From Ampelomyces quisqualis (Eukaryota > Ascomycota > Dothideomycetes > Pleosporales > Phaeosphaeriaceae), in contig JAGTXZ010000018.1 in the NCBI GenBank assembly GCA_018398575.1, forward strand, positions 744,001-808,000: a stretch of 64,000 bases of DNA, in the 5' to 3' direction. Every line of letters starts with the position of its first letter. Position 1 is the stretch's first letter. This document shows, piece by piece, positions 33,739-44,915 of this stretch. The translations under genes were made by a program, and so were the position numbers. The notes beneath the pieces are model-generated. The model ran no database searches. It was not told where the DNA came from and saw nothing but the letters and a program-made list of their open reading frames with translations.

Positions 33739-34602
33739 GATGGAGGTGGTGTGTTTGGATTGTTCGTGAAAGGTCTGTTTGTTCGTGTGGTCGACTTGGG
33801 TGTTCAAGTGTGAGTAGTAGAGAGGATAGGAGGTTTCTGTCTGACAAACAAAAGCAGTAGCCGGGCGGCTAGTATTTATGGGAAGGCATGCGGGCAGCTC
33901 ATGACCAACGCAGCCACAGGGATGACGTAGCAGCCTTCTGACGACCAACCTCACCAAACCAAGTTCGACAGGGGTGCCGCATACCGGGTGGTCCAATACT
34001 TGTATGTACATGCCAACAAGCTTCACTCTGGCCATGCATGCGATCCAGGCCTTGCAGCTAAGTTCTCTCACCGCAGCAGTCTGCTGTCCAAGGTTCGGCG
34101 GCACGCGTCACTTTGCCAGTTTGGATCATCGTGTGCCAGGGGCAGAGACCAATGGCTCCGGAAGGATCGGAGTCTGTGCCACAACATGACGCCACAGGTG
34201 GCTGACCACGCAAGCCGCTGGCCGATCGCATACATGCCATACATCATGAATGACACCATCGCGCCGAAGCACCCATGACTGTCCTTGGTGAACTCCGGAA
34301 GTCGTCCAGTGGCCGACATGCCCATACCCAAAACACCGAATAGTTCAGTTGGACGCCGCATGATCTCATGAACCACACGCTCTGACGATGTGGCCCGTGC
34401 TTGTCGCATAGCTTCTTACCAAAATAGGAGGCCCGCACTTACATTGTAGTAGTTATGAAGATTATCGTACATGTCTATATTCGCAGTAAAACAACTGCCG
34501 GGTATCAAATATGTCTTTCATCTTGAGGCCGGGTCGTCCTATTCCATCTACACCGATCCCCCCCAAGTCCTCGACGCCTGATACCAGCCTCTAGCATAGC
34601 CC
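33739..34602. other. Intergenic, no gene seen
   Basis: About 860 bp between PMP3 and the dioxygenase gene. Short frames on both strands overlap one another and show no motif. Confidence 0.5.
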
Positions 34603-36180
34603 TCACCAGTGACATATCTACATCAGACGTTAGCAACCTGCCCAAGCCAAAGTCAAACGTTGGAAATGAAAAGAAATGAAAAACTCACCCCGCCCTCACT
34701 ATCATCCACACTCCACGTCCCCGCCAACCCCACAATCTCACACCCTTCTTCCAACCCCTTTGCCCCAAATGCCGCGACTCCAATATCTCCAGGCCCATTA
34801 TTTAACAACCGCCTCGCCCACGCATCAATCGCCGGCTCCCCCGTCTCATCTCTCGCTTGCTTCAAGAACGGGATGAGCGCGGTCCCGCCCGTGCCTCTCA
34901 ACTTTTTGCTCCCATTCCTCGCAACCGTATTCGCTAGATTGACGCGTTGAGACTTTGCCTGCTGTGGCGACAGCGAGCGGGAGTCGGAGCGCGATTCGCG
35001 CGATTTGATGATTATGTAGCGGGAAACAAGTTGGATGTGTTTGTCGCGCAGGGAGCGTAGCATGGCTAAACAGGCGTCGTACGAGGTTGTCAGTGCGCGG
35101 TTGGTGCGGTGCAAATTGACAAAGTCGCGGATGTTGGCGACTTCTTCCATGCGTTCGAGGAAGCGGCGGTGTGCGCCGGGCATGTAGCGGCGCATGTCCT
35201 GGATGAAGCTGTGGGGAGGAGATTGGATGGCTCCGGTGTCTGGGGTTGAGGAGTTGTCGGATCGCTTTTCGCCTGTGGGGCGGTGCTCGACGCCGAGGAC
35301 GACGTCAAAGAACTGGATGATTGAGCTTTGAGCGTTAGAGCCGCCGCTGAATTGGACGTAGGGTTGCTGGGCGGTGCCGTCGTCGAACATGACGCCTTGG
35401 GGGAGACCGGCATCGGCCATGTTCTTGCTGCCTGCGAGGAAGGGCCGGATGCGGTGGTAGAAGACGTGAGGATCGCAACTCTCGTACATGCGCTCGAGCA
35501 ATGTGCCGAGTTCATCGAGCCGCTCAGCGAACAATCGCAACGCCTTAACGACGGTGTTGGTGTCGTTACGTCGCACCGCTGCGATAGCTTCGAGCATCAT
35601 CGGTACAATGGGTCCTGCTCTTGCTTCGATTGCGACCGATACCAGATAGAACCACGACTCGTCCAGCGAGCCAGTAAAGGTCATGTGAGTGGCGAGATTG
35701 TCAAGAGAGTCCATTGGTTCGCCATTGAAGAGAGGTCGCCAGTTCCATAGACATACACCTGCGTAAGTCGCGACTGGTGGAAGTTCCAAGTGCTGGCATG
35801 CTTTCAGAAACGGAATCGAGATAGACGACGGGACAATCTGGATTGACGATCAGCCGATTTCTCACCTGCCGACAAGCACGAAGACTTACGTCAGCCGGGC
35901 GCTCTCCTCCCCAGATGTATCCATGTGTGATGAATCCAAGTATAGAGTAAGCTCGGCGCCATTCTGCTTCCGTGAGCAACAAGTCTGTCTCGAGAACTGG
36001 CAGAGCATCAACTATCCGGCGCAACCGCTTAGCGAGAATCAAGCTCTGAAAGTTGCGAACAACAGTCTCCCAAGGCTGATAGTACACATTAGGCAGGACG
36101 TCGAGCGGAATCTCGTCCGGAAGGAAGCCGTTGTGAGGTGAGACATCGTAGTCGCTTAAGCGAGGTAGTGGCGGTAGCAT
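34603..36180 (-). CDS. BNA2: Indoleamine 2,3-dioxygenase (kynurenine pathway, NAD synthesis)
   Basis: Exons 36180..35890, 35837..34689 and probably 34617..34603 (introns 52 and 71 nt) give 484 aa. The start MLPPLPRLSDYDVSPHNGFL matches the fungal family; the upstream in-frame Met at 36249 is less likely. Core blocks include YIWGGERPAD joined over intron 1 to IVPSSISIPFLKACQHLELP, then PVATYAGVCLWNW, VQFSGGSNAQSSIIQFFDV, and the proximal heme His segment YMPGAHRRFLERMEEV. The enzyme opens the indole ring of Trp to N-formylkynurenine. The last exon (five codons, ICHW-stop) is my choice; reading through the weakly supported donor would instead add 12 unrelated residues. Confidence in that end is low. 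Confidence 0.9.
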
Positions 36181-36836
36181 CGTGATGGTAAGTGTGAGTG
36201 GCGAAAAGATAGTTGAGGTCGATGTAAAGTACTGAGGTCCTAGGTTCAAAGAGGTTGCTTCCGATCAAGTCCGTAACGTAATCCTGGCCGCGATCGACTT
36301 ATCGAGAAAGCTGAAAGTCGTGAAAAGTGTCGCGTGATTGCGCTTGTAGGTAGGCAGGCCCGACCGTATCGCACAGTCCTATTGCTGCCCCTCGTCGAAA
36401 CGTGCCACCAAACCGAAACCAGCCGTTCACGTCCTCCGATGCGCAAAGGACAAACGAAAGTCGACGTTTCTTGGGCTCGAAAAGATGGGTAGGTAGTCTT
36501 AAAACAAAGCGGAGTTTCCAAGCGGACACGCGGAACCACTAAAGTAAATAGTAGGGAGGCAAGTAAAAGATTACAAGAGCCAATGCCCAACACACCAAAA
36601 CACTTAACAGCCGGAAAGTAAGTTCAAGACCCTCGACAGCAAACAAGCAAGTCAAACACGACTCGAAAGCTATCCGCGGCCGACTCGCACGCAATGCCAC
36701 AGTGCCGTCCCGTGATACCCTTTTTTTTTCTCGCCTGCGCCCGCCAGTAGTTTCAGATCGAGACCGACGACCAAGCTACCGCATAGACTGTCGAAAGTTT
36801 AACCTATCTAAGCTAACCCTCTACAAACCCACTATA
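36181..36836. other. Promoter side of the dioxygenase gene, no gene seen
   Basis: About 650 bp up to the inverted-repeat element, with a T9 run near 36721. A 115-codon minus frame with a hydrophobic start was considered and rejected. Confidence 0.5.
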
Positions 36837-36882
36837 TAAATTTGAGATGAGGAGCCGAGCTAGTGTCCGGTCCCGACTCGGC
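36837..36882 (+). repeat. Left terminal inverted repeat of the MITE-like element
   Basis: 46 nt; differs from the right arm only at positions 3, 10, 29, 31 and 41 of the arm. Confidence 0.85.
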
Positions 36883-36974
36883 CCTAGAATTTAAGCCAAT
36901 GCCCAATGACAGCTGTTGTGGCAATGCGTGGCAGGAGTTTGATGCAGAAGTTTTGACTGGCTTAGAGCCTCGGA

Positions 36975-37020
36975 GCCGACTCGGGACCGCAGACTAGCTC
37001 GGCTCCTCATTTCAAATCTA
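36975..37020 (-). repeat. Right terminal inverted repeat of the MITE-like element
   Basis: 46 nt, reverse complement of the left arm with five mismatches; followed by TA. Confidence 0.85.
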
Positions 37021-38015
37021 TACTCTGTACGGTATTTTGCTAGCTTATTCTCTTGTGCGTAAAACCGCTAGAACGCCCCAGAGTGAAGCATAAAGTGAAG
37101 AGGCTACCAGAAATTTTACAGCAATAATAGGAGAGCAAATTACTACTTGAAAATCTCTCTTAGCCAGCGTTTTAATGTTCAGTTTGATGTGGTTTGGTGC
37201 CACCTGATTTCGCTTCTGCACGAGGTTAGAGTTAGACTAAGAAACCTGTCGACAGTCGTTTTATGCTGTAGTCTAAAACCTGTTGAAAGCATATTTGTTA
37301 CCACCTCTGTACGTAACGCAACATACCAAACGTGAACGGAACACAAACAGTACCTCTTCTTCATCATCTCCTTCTTCCTCTTCTTCTTCTCCTCCTCCTT
37401 CATCATCTCCTTCTCCCACGCTGCAGCTACAAGTCCATAGCGAAAACCAAACAAGACATTTGCCCTCAAAGGCCCAAGCCCCAAGGGGTGCGTAGCCCAC
37501 AACGAGGTGTAGTATAGCGAATAAGCGGCACGAAAATGTCCGACCCTGCATGAGATGGCGCAAGCGCGTGTCCCAAAGTGGCCGGCCGCCTTCACGGGCG
37601 TGTCAAAAGAGGGTGTCTAGGAGCGTGGAGGTGAGGTGGCTACATGTTGAATGGTGAGAGTATGGGCTCGGGTAATCAACAAGACCCTTTTAAAGTATGG
37701 CGTTACACGAGAACTAGCCACAGGAATCTAATGCAACTATAGAAAACGCCGTGATGCATGTCGGTACAATATAGCTCCCATCCGCCCGACTATCCAATAT
37801 TCCGTCCCACGCGCATGGTAGATATACGCTAGCACGAGGGGTACTTTTCTCGGGGGGTATATGCGTCGCTAACAAGTATAAATGCACGTCCGTACAGTCC
37901 CATGGTTTCCTCCCCTCCTCGCCACTTTCAAACACTATTTTCAAACAGTATTAAATATCGGTAAAAGCACCAAGATATGTCACAGTAATCCGATCGTGTA
38001 TCTATGTTTCGCTCC
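37021..38015. other. Intergenic with a pyrimidine-rich tract, no gene seen
   Basis: About 1 kb. A CTT/CTC/CAT-rich low-complexity tract occupies about 37350-37420. The right part is the 3' flank of the POM1-type kinase gene. Confidence 0.55.
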
Positions 38016-41000
38016 CTAGCGTCTCGACGCCGTCGAAGATGAAAGACTGGCAATGGCCGCTGCCGAAGCAAGGTCGGCTTTGCCGGATATGCTGCGCTGT
38101 GCGGCTCGTGGGAGGCTGCTGGAAGCGTTCAACGGGGCGCCATTGACAGCGCGCTTGACACCTGCTGCTCCGGGAAGCCCTCCTTGAACAGTCGAGTGTC
38201 TTCGGTGCGGGGCAGAGCCCTTGACGGGCGAATTGCTACTGGACACTTCGCGATTTGTGTTGATTGGCGCGCCGTTCTTGAAGCTTGTTGCGGGTGGCTC
38301 CGGAAGTGGCCTTACACGCGATTGCGGGGTCTGCGAGGTGGCAAGTCGCTTGATGGGGGACGAGACGTTGGAGGTACCGTTGAGCGGCTGTCGCGTTCGA
38401 GCGCTTTGACGTATTCTGGTAATGAACGCGTGCTGCATAGCCTCAGCGGGCTTCATTCGTCTTTCGGGATCCCATCGGAGGCAGCGCGAGATGAAGTCGA
38501 GGAACGCCTCATCGTCACTTTTGAGGGCTTGCTGTAGTGTCTTCGAGCTGGGTCGTCGTCGGCGTCCTTTGGTAGAGACGGTCACTCTAGGTTTCCCGAG
38601 TGAGTCGAAGAACAGCTTCTTTCTGCTACTCTTCTCAATCAGATGCTTCTCAGGTGGACCGAAAATTTCCATGATGCAGGCAAGCTGTTCCTGCTCATTT
38701 TCTCCCGGGAAAATGGGGTAGCCTGTAAACAGTTCCGCAAGAATACATCCCAAACTCCACATATCGATTGGCAGGCCGTAGCTCATGCCTAAGATGACCT
38801 CGGGCGACCGATAGAAGCGCGACTGGATGTAAGTGTACACCTTTTCATTCTCAAAACAACTAGATCCAAAGTCGATGACCTTGATCTCGGAATGCAGCGG
38901 ATGAGCGAGCAGTATGTTTTCAGGCTTCAAATCACAGTGGATGACACGCTGCGTCTTCAGCAGCACTAGTGAAGCAAGCATCTGCTTGCAGAAACGACGA
39001 ATGAGGCGTAGTGAGAAGCCCTTGAATTCGTGCGCCTTGATGAACTCGTAAAGGTTCATGCCCAGAAGCTCGGTGGAGATGCAGAGATGGCCGCGGAAGT
39101 AAAAGCTCTGGGTGAAATTGATCATGCTGTGCTTGTTCTCGGGATCCTGTCATAAATTAGCATCATCTCAAGCATGGACATGTGGCGACTTACCCATTCG
39201 CGCAGCTTTTGAAGAATGTTGACTTCCACTAAAGCTTGCTGATGGAACCGTTTCTTGTTGCGAATGATCTTGATAGCGACAAGCCCACCAGTCTTATGAT
39301 CAACACATCGCACAACCTGTCCGAAGCTGCCCTTGCCCAGTAGATCAACGACTTCGTACCGGTAGGCAAGATGGTCACCAAACACAATGTTGTAGTCGCC
39401 TCGGTCATCGTCGTAACCGAAGTTGGCTGTTCGTGCGTTGAGATCGCCCACGTGCTTCTTTGCGCTCTTAGTGCCACAGAAGAAAATCTCTTTGTAATCG
39501 ATAATCTCGCCCCTTTCGAAGATGTTGAGGTTGACCATTTGAAGGGCTTGCGCTGGTGATACACGCTCCTGAGGCTTGGCACGTTTGCGAAGTTCATCCA
39601 CATCACGTGCTGCATGCTCAAAGTCTTTGCGTTTCGATGCGAGTTTCTTCATCTCCTCATCGGCCATCAATTCATCCCTGTCGAGATTTGCATCGAGGTT
39701 GCGAGACTTGAGCATATTTGAAGAGCTCTTCGAGCCGAGCATCCGCTGCATAGGGGTCAAGATTGAGGAGCTAGATTTTGGTGCTGGCTGAGCGCCAGCC
39801 GAGTCGTTGTAACCAGAGAGCGTGCGCATTCCTGCAGTGACCATGGGTTTGCGAACACTTGGCTTTTCGAGCTCGGTATCGCTTGCCACTGTTGCCGTCG
39901 AGGTCTTGCGACGACCAAAATCAAGGGATGGGCGAGTGCGGTTTATGGTAGGTGTGGGGCTTGTACCAAGTCCACCAGTCCAAGTGGCAGATGCTGGTAA
40001 TCGAGGTGGCGGCATATCGCCCTGTCTTGCCGTCTGTACCGTGGTATCATCGGACTTTGGTAAAGCTTTGCGAGCTTGCGAATTCTGCGAAGCATGAGTG
40101 GCGGCCTTGGAGGAGGCTCTTCGCCAGCCGCCCAAGCTCAACTTGCGTCTCAGTGAAGAACCTGACGACGGTGTTTCAGGTTCTGTAGAGGTGGATGTTT
40201 GCGCCGAGTCGGAGGTATCCTTCTTTTGCAGCGGGCGGGCTCCAGCAGGTCTCATACTTTGCAATTCCACGTCCTTAGCACCAGTGTGGTATTCTCCACT
40301 CGGTTGTAGCTGCAGTCGCGTAAATTCTCCACTGCCCTTTGGTAACGAGTTGGAAGCGAAAGGTGTAGTGGTTTGCCGTGTTGGGTTCAGTGTTGGAATG
40401 GCCATAGTGCCGATCGCAGGTGGGCCGCCGAATGGCTCTGCGGCGCGCAAATTGTATGCCGAACTGCTACTGCGAAGATGCTTTTCGTAATCATGGCTAT
40501 CATGATGTCCGCTCTTTGCAAAAAAGCTCGCCTTGGATGCCGTCATAGGAGTGCTGGGTGTCTTATTGACAGCGCGCTTTGGTGGGGGTGTCACATTACG
40601 CTCATCGACTTCGGCAGAGGGTTCCGGAAACGACGATATGCGATCGTTGAAAGGTGCACTGAGGGGCTGTAAGTTCAATGGTGGGAGTCTGATAGGCTGG
40701 AGGGTCTTCTTTGCACAATTTTGTGCGATAGGAGTTCCATCGGGCTCGGATCCGGCATCTACGGTTAGGCCTCGTCGGTGTCTGATCGATCCCGTGTTAC
40801 TCTTCGACAGATCATGTCTCGACGTTGCACGGCCGGGCGTCCCGACTTCGCGGGGTTCGCTAGCGCCACTGCTAGCCGGCGGCGCAGAAGGGGGCGGGGG
40901 AGGCATGCTTGTCTTGTGCGACGCCGTAGAAAAGCTGAAGCTGCTTCGCTCGGGTTCCTTGGGCGATTCGTAGGCCTTTGGAATTGCAGGTACCGGGGGA

Positions 41001-42539
41001 ACCTCTTCCTCCTCGTCGTCGCCCCCAGCTGAGCTATGCACGTTCCTGGGTTTCGGTGTTGGTAAGCGCGAACTTGATAGGACGGGGTTGGTGCGCATTG
41101 GAACGTTGGAACCACTTATTTTCAAGGAATTGAGGCTCGAGTTGGACGAAAGCGATATACCCGAAGCGTAGGATTTGCGGTTCTGTTCGGGTGTTGCGCG
41201 GGCAGACGATGGGGTCACGCTCTTGTCGAAGAGTATGGCGGGAGAGTTACTGAAGGCACGTTCGTCGAAGGAGTGATCGCCCTGGGGAGTGGGAGGGGCG
41301 ACTGGACCACCAGGGACGTTCGGATTCATCGACAGCCTCTTCAGTCTTCGAGCGTCTGTAGGACTGATGGTCCTCGCTCCGAGTCCGGAGATGTAATGCA
41401 CCGTCGACTGGCGCTTGCTGGCAGAGGAAGACGGTGTATGAGCGCGCTGCGCGGGCGACTTGCCTGGCGAGCGTGTTTGGCCGAGAGGCATAAAGCTAGG
41501 GTCAGGTGTGGACAGTGCAGACGTCAAGTGGGCCGGGTGTTGTCTCGACGGGGGCTGAAGTGATTTGGCTTTTGCGTTTCGGGCCGCATTGGGCAGTTTG
41601 GATGCTCCAGTGGTGGTGGTGTTTATGGTGTTGAAGTTGGAGGAGAGCGTCTCTCGCCGGGTGCTCCTGGTGAGCGATGGAGAAGGGCCAACGGAGAGCT
41701 GTGTGCTGTCGCCGGGCAGCCGGGACACTCCATCGGACGCGTTTGCTGGCAGCACTCCAGGGCCGACGCTTTTCCGCGGGGTGCGTGCTGCCGGGGTCTG
41801 CGGTGGCGGCGCGGGGAACTGGCTCTGGCGCCGTGTGCGCATGGCCGTGTTGGCGGCAGGTGGGGGCATTGACGCAGCGTCAGAGGCAGTCGACGACGAC
41901 GACAGACTGGGCTTCCTCGCAGTCGACTGGCTGAAGCGGCGGACGAACGAGTTGGTACGTGAGGGGCGTGGGTCGGTTGGGGCTGCGGTGGCGGCTGTGA
42001 ATGCGGGCATGTTGGGGGTGCTGCTGGCAGGTGTGGGGGGTTTGAAGCTCCCCGGGGCGGGAAAGTCGCTCAGGGTGGGCTCCCAGGAGAGGCTGTTGGC
42101 GAAGTCATCGAAGTTGACCGGGGGCAGGAAGTCGTAGGAGGCGGGGGGCTCGGGGGGCTCTCTGGGCGGCTCGGGGGGCTCTCTGGGCGGCTCGGGCTGT
42201 TTGGAGACGCTGGAGCGCGGATTCGAGGGCCCGGGGCGCGTGGTGGTGGCCTCGGTCGCAGGCGTGGGAAGGAGGGAGCGCGCGTCGAGAGAAGCCACGC
42301 CGGTGCCGCTCGTGATGCTGCACGTAGACACATTAGCTCGCGTGCTGCCGCAACCGGCGCCATCCCGTGATGCGCGCGGCAACGTACCGTGGCTTGGAGA
42401 AGTCGTGCGGGCGCTCTCGCGGGCCCAGCGGCCCCTTGGCCCGGCCTCGCAGCGCTGGGGCGTTGCTGGCGGGTGGCGGGCGCGATGCAGACACGTTCGA
42501 CCCCGGGCGGGCGGGCACGTCGGTCGTGGGCGCGGCCAT
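38016..42539 (-). CDS. POM1: DYRK-family protein kinase, POM1-type polarity kinase
   Basis: Exons 42539..42388, 39194..42317 (read 42317 down to 39194) and 39146..38016, introns 70 and 47 nt, give 1468 aa. The first about 1030 residues are disordered, Ser/Pro/Thr-rich, with a PEPPREPP repeat near aa 80. The kinase domain (about 1048-1345) shows LGKGSFGQVVRC, VAIKIIRNKKRF, HCDLKPENILL (catalytic Asp about 1164), IDFGSSCF, and the DYRK activation loop VYTYIQSRFYRSPE whose second Tyr is autophosphorylated. A DYRK-homology box (DYKEIFFCGTKSAKKH) precedes it. A basic low-complexity tail follows. In fission yeast Pom1 forms cortical gradients controlling polarity, septum position and mitotic entry. 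Divergent from the peroxin gene. Confidence 0.92.
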
Positions 42540-43140
42540 GTTGGGTGCCAGAGGCAGCTCTACACACGCGTGGCCGCTCGGGCTATGCGGGCATCGCGTC
42601 GGCGGGCAGCGTTGTCGTGGGCCGGGTGGATGGACTATGTATGTATGGATGGATGGAGAAAGATACGCACTGTGAGCGGCCCGCCGAATGCAGCGGAGCC
42701 ACTGCCACTAGGTAGCTCGGGAGTGCCACCCCTGCTCTGCCTGGCTATGTATGTGCGAATCATGGCGGGTCTTTTGGTCTCTGCGCGATGGCCCCCCATC
42801 AACACAATCGCCCAGGGAACCGGCGCAATGTCCACCGTGGCCTGCCCTCTGCCAGCATTCCTCCGTTCGCCGTGCGCGGTGCGGCCATGCTTTGTCATCA
42901 CGACAACCCCACCACGTCCAGCATGAGCAGACCCTCTCCGTGCGACCGCTCTCCCACAGCACCCACTGCGCACGCCCAAAGGAGCCTAGCCGAGGCCTGC
43001 AACATGACAGCCGTCGAGCCGCATTCCGTGTTTCAGTCTCCAACGGCCTCGCCAACCAACGTCATCAGCTTTCCCATCTCGGCCATCCACGACGCCTCAA
43101 GCACAAATCACGCTGCGAGACCGTGGTGAGAGACGTGACC
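42540..43140. promoter_or_regulatory. Shared intergenic region of the POM1-type kinase and peroxin genes
   Basis: 601 bp, GC-rich, between divergent start codons. Long frames on either strand here come from GC bias and have no domain. Confidence 0.6.
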
Positions 43141-44786
43141 ATGGCTTCCACTCGGCAAGACTCGCTTGCCAACCGCGACACGCCTCTTCCCGTCCTGCAG
43201 ATCCACCCAGCAGACGGCAGCACGCCCTCCACCTTGACACCGACCACTGAATCGGCTTCGACGCACCGACTGTCGCCCAGCAAGCTCAAAGACAAGCTCG
43301 AAGACCTAGGCGACAAAACCCGCCGTGATCCACCAAGTCGGATGGGCGACAAGATGTTCCATCTGTACGTGCACTCCACACCACTCTCTTGGCCGCCAAC
43401 GCACTGTGCAACACATCGGGTCCGACTCTGACATCAGACAGTCTACTTTCTCAAGTCCTGCCTACAGAACATGTGTCCGACACATCCCCTCCAGACGGCC
43501 AAGATGCCTCATCAGCGGGCGCGCGTGTCAAGGACCGCCGCTCGCGCAGCTATGTCGCTCGTCCCGGGTTTTCCATTCCGACCATGTCCTCCAACTTCAG
43601 ACGCTTCAACTCCCGCATAGGTGTTGCATTTATCCTACAGAACAGACTCATTCGATTGTTCACATGGACCCAACCTACTCAAACCCTCTCATTCCTGTTC
43701 GTATGGACATTTGTATGCGTGGATCCCTACCTTCTCCCAGTACTTCCCCTAGCTAGCTGTCTGTTCTTCGTCATGGTACCCAGCTTCCTCACACGCCACC
43801 CGGAGCCCGAGATTCATGTCGGAGATGCAGACCTCTGGCAAGGCAGTCTCGGTGGACCACCCCTAGCAGGAGCCCGAACGATCAAGCCCGCGCCCGAATT
43901 TTCAAAAGACTTCTTCCGCAACATGCGCGACCTTCAAAACTGCATGGAAGACTTCTCCACCATCCATGACGCCGTCCTCGCCTTCCTGACCCCACTCACA
44001 AACTTCTCCAACGAGAGCCTCAGCTCCATGCTCTACATCCTTCTTCTCCTCGTATCCTGCCTACTCTTCATAACCGCGCACCTCCTCCCCTGGCGCCTCA
44101 TCTTCCTGTTCATTGGCTACACCCTCACCGCCCTCGGTCACCCCACCATCCAAGACCTTCTCACAACCCCCGAAAACGAAAAATTCCTCTCCGACACTGA
44201 ACACGAAGGACGCTCGTTCCTACTCAGTCTCAGCAAACACGACATCGAACTCGAGCCGACCCACGAATCCCGCCAAGTCGAAATCTTCGAGCTGCAACAC
44301 CGCCCCCTGCACGACGAACACGGCGAATACGAGGCCTACATGTTCAGTTGGACCCCGTACTCGCCGCTCAGCCCAGCCCGTATCTCGGGCGATAAACCCC
44401 GCGGCACTCCCTTTTTCGAAGACGTACTCCCGCCCCGCGGATGGCGCTGGAGCGACAAGAAATGGACGCTCGACCTCTTGTCGCGCGAATGGGTCGAAGA
44501 TCGCTGCGTGACAGGCGTCGAGGTAGAAATGGAGGGCGAGCGCTGGGTTACGGATCTCCACTACGACGTGCTGGAAAGTGAGGGCGAGAGGGAGCGCGAG
44601 AGAGCGAAGAATACGGCACGCCTGAGGAAAAAGGTGGGGAGTAAGGCGAGCAGGGAGGTAGGGGAGCAGGAGAAGGAGGTGCTGAGGCGCGTGTGGGAGA
44701 GCGGGAGGCAGTCGAGGAAAGGCGAGTGGAGGAGACGGAGGTGGGTCAGGGGCGTGGAGAGGATGCCGTTGAGAAACGGGGACTAG
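43141..44786 (+). CDS. Pex24-family (dysferlin-domain) peroxisomal membrane peroxin
   Basis: Exons 43141..43364 and 43442..44786 with a 77-nt intron give 522 aa. The start MASTRQDSLANRD was chosen as the first Met after GC-rich leader. A hydrophilic N-terminus precedes paired membrane segments: about aa 160-195 (TLSFLFVWTFVCVDPYLLPV and an adjoining hydrophobic stretch) and about 275-320 (two spans, SMLYILLLLVSCLLFITAHL). The C-terminal part has the DysF signature: VEIFELQHRP, MFSWTPYSPLS, EDVLPPRGWRWSDKKWTLDL and DRCVTGVEVEMEGERWV. Relatives (Yarrowia Pex24, yeast Pex28-Pex32) regulate peroxisome number, size and ER contact. Which paralogue this is cannot be told. A basic tail ends the protein. 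Confidence 0.85.
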
Positions 44787-44915
44787 AGCGGTGGTATACC
44801 CTACATGTAAATCCTTCTTCTGAATCAGACGTTGATGCCTGGCTACAATCTGCCCGACGTACGTACGCATGGCCCCAGGGAAACACATGGCCATTGAAAT
44901 CCACCCAGTCCTACG

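Larger units (their letters stand above)
36837..37020. mobile_element. MITE-like inverted-repeat element, 184 bp, TA-flanked
   Basis: Left arm 36837-36882 and right arm 36975-37020 are inverted repeats matching at 41 of 46 positions, and the similarity continues further inward (ending ..AAGCCA). Arms begin TAAATTTGAGATGAGGAGCC (left) and TAGATTTGAAATGAGGAGCC (right, read inward). The dinucleotide TA lies directly outside both ends (36835-36836 and 37021-37022), as expected for a Tc1/mariner target-site duplication. The 90-bp interior has no coding capacity. Non-autonomous element is the simplest reading; no second copy or transposase is in this window. Confidence 0.8.

Noticed and set aside
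36246..36593. 115-codon minus frame with a hydrophobic N-terminus, possible small secreted protein
   Set aside because: Only the start looks like a signal peptide; the rest is Arg/Ser-rich without Cys pattern, and it overlaps the dioxygenase promoter.
36570..36910. Short direct match gccaatgcccaa on either side of the MITE-like left arm
   Set aside because: Twelve bases only and not at element boundaries; probably chance.
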